Under the pieces are notes generated by a model. That model had not been told where the DNA came from and ran no database searches. It saw only the letters and a program-made list of their open reading frames with translations. Shown piece after piece: positions 8,244 through 9,724 of a DNA stretch of 9,724 nucleotides. Source of the stretch: Trebonia sp. (GTDB taxonomy: Bacteria; Actinomycetota; Actinomycetes; Streptosporangiales; Streptosporangiaceae); the NCBI GenBank assembly GCA_030038035.1, contig JASHPP010000530.1:1-9724 (forward strand), read 5' to 3'. Every line of letters starts with the position of its first letter. Within the stretch, counting starts at the first letter, position 1. The translations under genes were made by a program, and so were the position numbers.

Positions 8244-8292
8244 GAGCACACACGCAGGACACAGCGACCCGCTGACCCGGAAGGAGAGGGAC

Positions 8293-8316
8293 ATGACCAC
8301 CACTGGCTGGGCGTGA
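8293..8316 (+). CDS. Micro-ORF 6: heptapeptide MTTTGWA, last copy
   Basis: ATG start, third threonine codon ACT, and TGA as stop, the third stop type used in the array. The ribosome-binding site is AAGGAGAGGGAC. No further unit follows: the sequence after the stop passes straight into a hairpin-forming region before the convergent transporter gene. Retention of the intact peptide despite a different stop and flank supports coding function. Confidence 0.75.
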   Translation: MTTTGWA

Positions 8317-8367
8317 CACTCGGCTACCGTCGGCCGACGGAACGCGGCCGGGCGTGACGGCTGAGTG
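8317..8367. terminator. Terminator-like nested hairpin between array and transporter gene
   Basis: An outer stem pairs CACTCGGC (8317-8324) with GCTGAGTG (8360-8367), eight pairs with one G-U. Inside it CCGTCGGCCGACGG (8327-8340) is a perfect palindrome that can form a 5-bp stem with a GGCC loop. There is no T-run on either side, as is often the case for actinobacterial terminators. Its place between convergent genes suggests it ends transcription from both. Confidence 0.45.
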
Positions 8368-8371
8368 ACAG

Positions 8372-9724
8372 TCAATCGCCGGGCGCGGCCGCCTTCCGCG
8401 ACCGCATCCAACTCGCCGCGACACCCGCGGCACACAGGGCGCCTGCCGCGCCTGCCACCGCGACGACCGTCGCCGGGGCGAAGTGCAGCGCGGCGGCACC
8501 GGCCAGCACCATGATCGTCCCCTGACCCAGGCTCATGCCGCCTTGCGCGAGCCCGAACGCCCGGGCACGTCGTGCCCCAGGCACCGCGCTGACGAACGCG
8601 GCGTTGGCCGCGATCTGGTAGGCGCCGAAGGCCCCTGAGGCGAAGAGGATCGCCAGCGCGGCGGCCAGCGCGGGGCCCGCGGCGAACAGGATCAGGACAC
8701 CGCAGGTGGCGACCGCGAGCGGGCCCATCAGGCGCAGCCGCGTCGCGGGCCGAACCAGGCGGCCGAAGGCGAGCATGCCCACCGTCTCGCCGAGGGCCTG
8801 GGCGGCCAGGATCGCGCCCACCGTCAGGGCGCCCCCGCCGAAGCTCGCGCCCAGCGGGGCCGCGACGCCCTCGGCGGCGTTGTAGAACGCGGCCAGCCAG
8901 CCGAAGAGCATCGGCAGCCGCATCGCGGGAGAGCGCAGCACCATCAGTGTCGCGCCGATGAAGCCGTCGGCGGCGGGGCTGGCAGGCTCCTCCCCGGCCG
9001 CTGGCCCCGCCGTTGCTGGCCCCGCCGCTGGGCCCGCCGCCGCAGGCCCAGCCGGTTCGCGCCCAGCCGGTTCGCGCCCAGCCGGTTCGGGCCCCGCCGG
9101 TTCGGGCCGCGCCGCCGGCTTCGCTCGCGGGGGATGGGGCCGTGCCCGCACCCAGCAGCGCACGATGACCGCTGACGCCGCGTACGTGGCCGCGTCGACG
9201 ATCAGCGAGCTGCGGACGCCGAGGAGCCCCACGGCGGCCCCGCCGGCCGCGAACCCGGCCACCTGGGCGAACTGGTTGGTGGTCAGCGTGATGGCCGTGC
9301 CGGCCGCGTACTTCTCCCCCGCCAGGACGTCCGGGTAGATGGCGGCTCGCGCCGCGGTGAACGGCGCGCTGGCCAGCGTCACCACGGCCAGCAGCGCCAC
9401 GAGCAGCGCGAGCGGCACCCCGGGCAGCGCCATGAGCACGACGAGCGCGCACCGGAACGCGTCGCACGCGATCATCACCGCGCGCCGCGAGAACCTGTCC
9501 GCCAGGCCGGCAAGCGTCACGCCGCCGACGAAGACCGGCACCACGCTGAGCATGAACGTCACCGCCGCGAGCAGCGCCGACCTTGTCCTGTCGTACACCA
9601 GGACGGTCAGCGCGACCCGGGCAAGCTGGTCGCCGACCACCGAGACGAGCTGGGCCAGCCAGAGCGCGCGGAACTCGGCGATGCCGAACACGTCTCGGTA
9701 GGTCGGGTGCGCGGCATGCTCAGG
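8372..9724 (-). CDS. Major facilitator superfamily exporter (probably 5'-partial)
   Basis: From the first usable start (GTG at 9691) it has 439 residues with a 12-helix pattern, close to the EntS/MFS_3-type drug or siderophore exporters of actinobacteria. Visible are EFRALWLAQLVSVVGDQLARVALTVLVYDRT at the first helix, the MFS motif A-like GLADRFSRRAVM (62-73), TAARAAIYPDVL (112-123), and SGAFGAYQIAANAAFV (352-367) in the C-terminal half. The central cytoplasmic loop (about 183-242) is an unusual Pro/Ala/Gly stretch built on a PAGxE repeat. The frame is open to the window edge, the GTG has no Shine-Dalgarno, and the codons just upstream (HPTYRDVFG) resemble the normal N-terminus of this family, so the true start is probably beyond 9724. 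The substrate is unknown. It is convergent to the micro-ORF array, so export of the array peptide is only a guess. Confidence 0.85.
   Translation of the reverse strand, partial: PEHAAHPTYRDVFGIAEFRALWLAQLVSVVGDQLARVALTVLVYDRTRSALLAAVTFMLSVVPVFVGGVTLAGLADRFSRRAVMIACDAFRCALVVLMALPGVPLALLVALLAVVTLASAPFTAARAAIYPDVLAGEKYAAGTAITLTTNQFAQVAGFAAGGAAVGLLGVRSSLIVDAATYAASAVIVRCWVRARPHPPRAKPAARPEPAGPEPAGREPAGREPAGPAAAGPAAGPATAGPAAGEEPASPAADGFIGATLMVLRSPAMRLPMLFGWLAAFYNAAEGVAAPLGASFGGGALTVGAILAAQALGETVGMLAFGRLVRPATRLRLMGPLAVATCGVLILFAAGPALAAALAILFASGAFGAYQIAANAAFVSAVPGARRARAFGLAQGGMSLGQGTIMVLAGAAALHFAPATVVAVAGAAGALCAAGVAASWMRSRKAAAPGD
9046..9105. repeat. Four tandem 15-bp repeats inside the transporter gene
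   Basis: GCCCAGCCGGTTCGC occurs at 9046-9060 and 9061-9075, then with a single change at the last base (9076-9090) and with two changes (9091-9105). In the transporter frame it encodes the PAG(R/P)E repeat of the central loop. The in-frame 15-bp unit allows slippage without breaking the protein. Neighbouring GGCCCCGCC-rich repeats (about 9001-9045) encode an Ala/Gly/Pro extension of the same loop. Confidence 0.85.

Larger units (their letters stand above)
7931..8316 (+). repeat. Tandem array of six units, each Shine-Dalgarno plus a heptapeptide micro-gene
   Basis: Six copies of a roughly 66-73-bp unit. Each has a strong ribosome-binding site (AAGGAG followed by AGGAC, AAGGAC or AGGGAC), a start codon, codons for MTTTGWA (MTTGWA in the first) and a stop. 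Starts are at 7941, 8007, 8078, 8151, 8220 and 8293, so intervals are 66, 71, 73, 69 and 73 bp, not all multiples of three. Hence neither strand encodes one continuous repeat protein. Gaps between stop and next start are 45, 47, 49, 45 and 49 bp and fall into two sequence classes: A after units 1 and 4 (CAGCAGACACGGCAGACGGA) and B after units 2, 3 and 5 (GAGCACAC...CAGCGACCC). The peptide-coding cores differ only by ACC/ACT in one threonine codon and by the stop used. Constancy of the peptide with synonymous drift, next to varying spacers, supports selection on a translated product. Confidence 0.9.

Noticed and set aside
7859..8251. Minus-strand frame with repeated YAQPVVVMSSSFR-like segments, apparently a repeat protein
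   Set aside because: It is the reverse complement of the micro-ORF units. Unit intervals of 71 and 73 bp shift the frame, so the repeat jumps between three minus-strand frames, none has a Shine-Dalgarno, and the plus strand has ideal ones at every copy.
7931..8316. CRISPR array (regular repeats with spacers)
   Set aside because: The spacers are not unique but fall into two near-identical classes, the conserved part contains a start-to-stop reading frame and ribosome-binding site, and no cas gene is present.

Overview
The window is very GC-rich DNA with overlapping, tightly packed genes and strong AGGAGG-type ribosome binding sites. Together with an argCJBDF-argR gene order, actinobacterial-style enzymes and a lipoprotein with a lipobox, this points to a high-GC actinobacterium. 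I cannot fix the genus from sequence alone.

Layout. Positions 1-5388 (minus strand) hold an arginine biosynthesis operon in transcription order argC-argJ-argB-argD-argF, followed by the first 38 codons of argR, which runs off the left edge. Every junction is a stop/start overlap (ATGA or TGATG), so the six genes almost certainly share one mRNA and are translationally coupled. The single promoter lies upstream of argC, at an AT-rich island (5412-5451) with a -35/-10 pair and an 8-bp perfect dyad over the -10, a plausible ArgR operator. ArgJ (bifunctional type, cyclic pathway), ArgB, ArgC and ArgD make ornithine from glutamate, ArgF makes citrulline, and ArgR would repress the operon that encodes it. 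argG and argH are not in view.

Positions 5389-5695 are a very GC-rich spacer. A small plus-strand lipoprotein gene (5696-6133) follows; it meets tail-to-tail, with a 58-nt antisense overlap, a minus-strand membrane-bound diguanylate cyclase (6076-7560).

Positions 7561-7940 are a divergent regulatory region, locally AT-richer, with a perfect LacI-family-like palindrome (7755-7768), a second inverted repeat, a short direct repeat and a candidate promoter. It leads into the most unusual part of the window. At 7941-8316 on the plus strand there is a tandem array of six micro-genes, each with its own Shine-Dalgarno sequence, start and stop, all encoding the same tiny peptide (one MTTGWA, five MTTTGWA). 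The coding parts vary only at a synonymous site and in the choice of stop codon (all three stops are used), while the roughly 45-49-bp spacers come in two divergent classes. This looks like a polycistronic dosage array for a heptapeptide, or possibly an array of strong ribosome-binding sites. I recognise no described system that it matches. It ends in a terminator-like structure against a convergent minus-strand MFS exporter gene (8372 to the right edge), which is probably 5'-truncated by the window.
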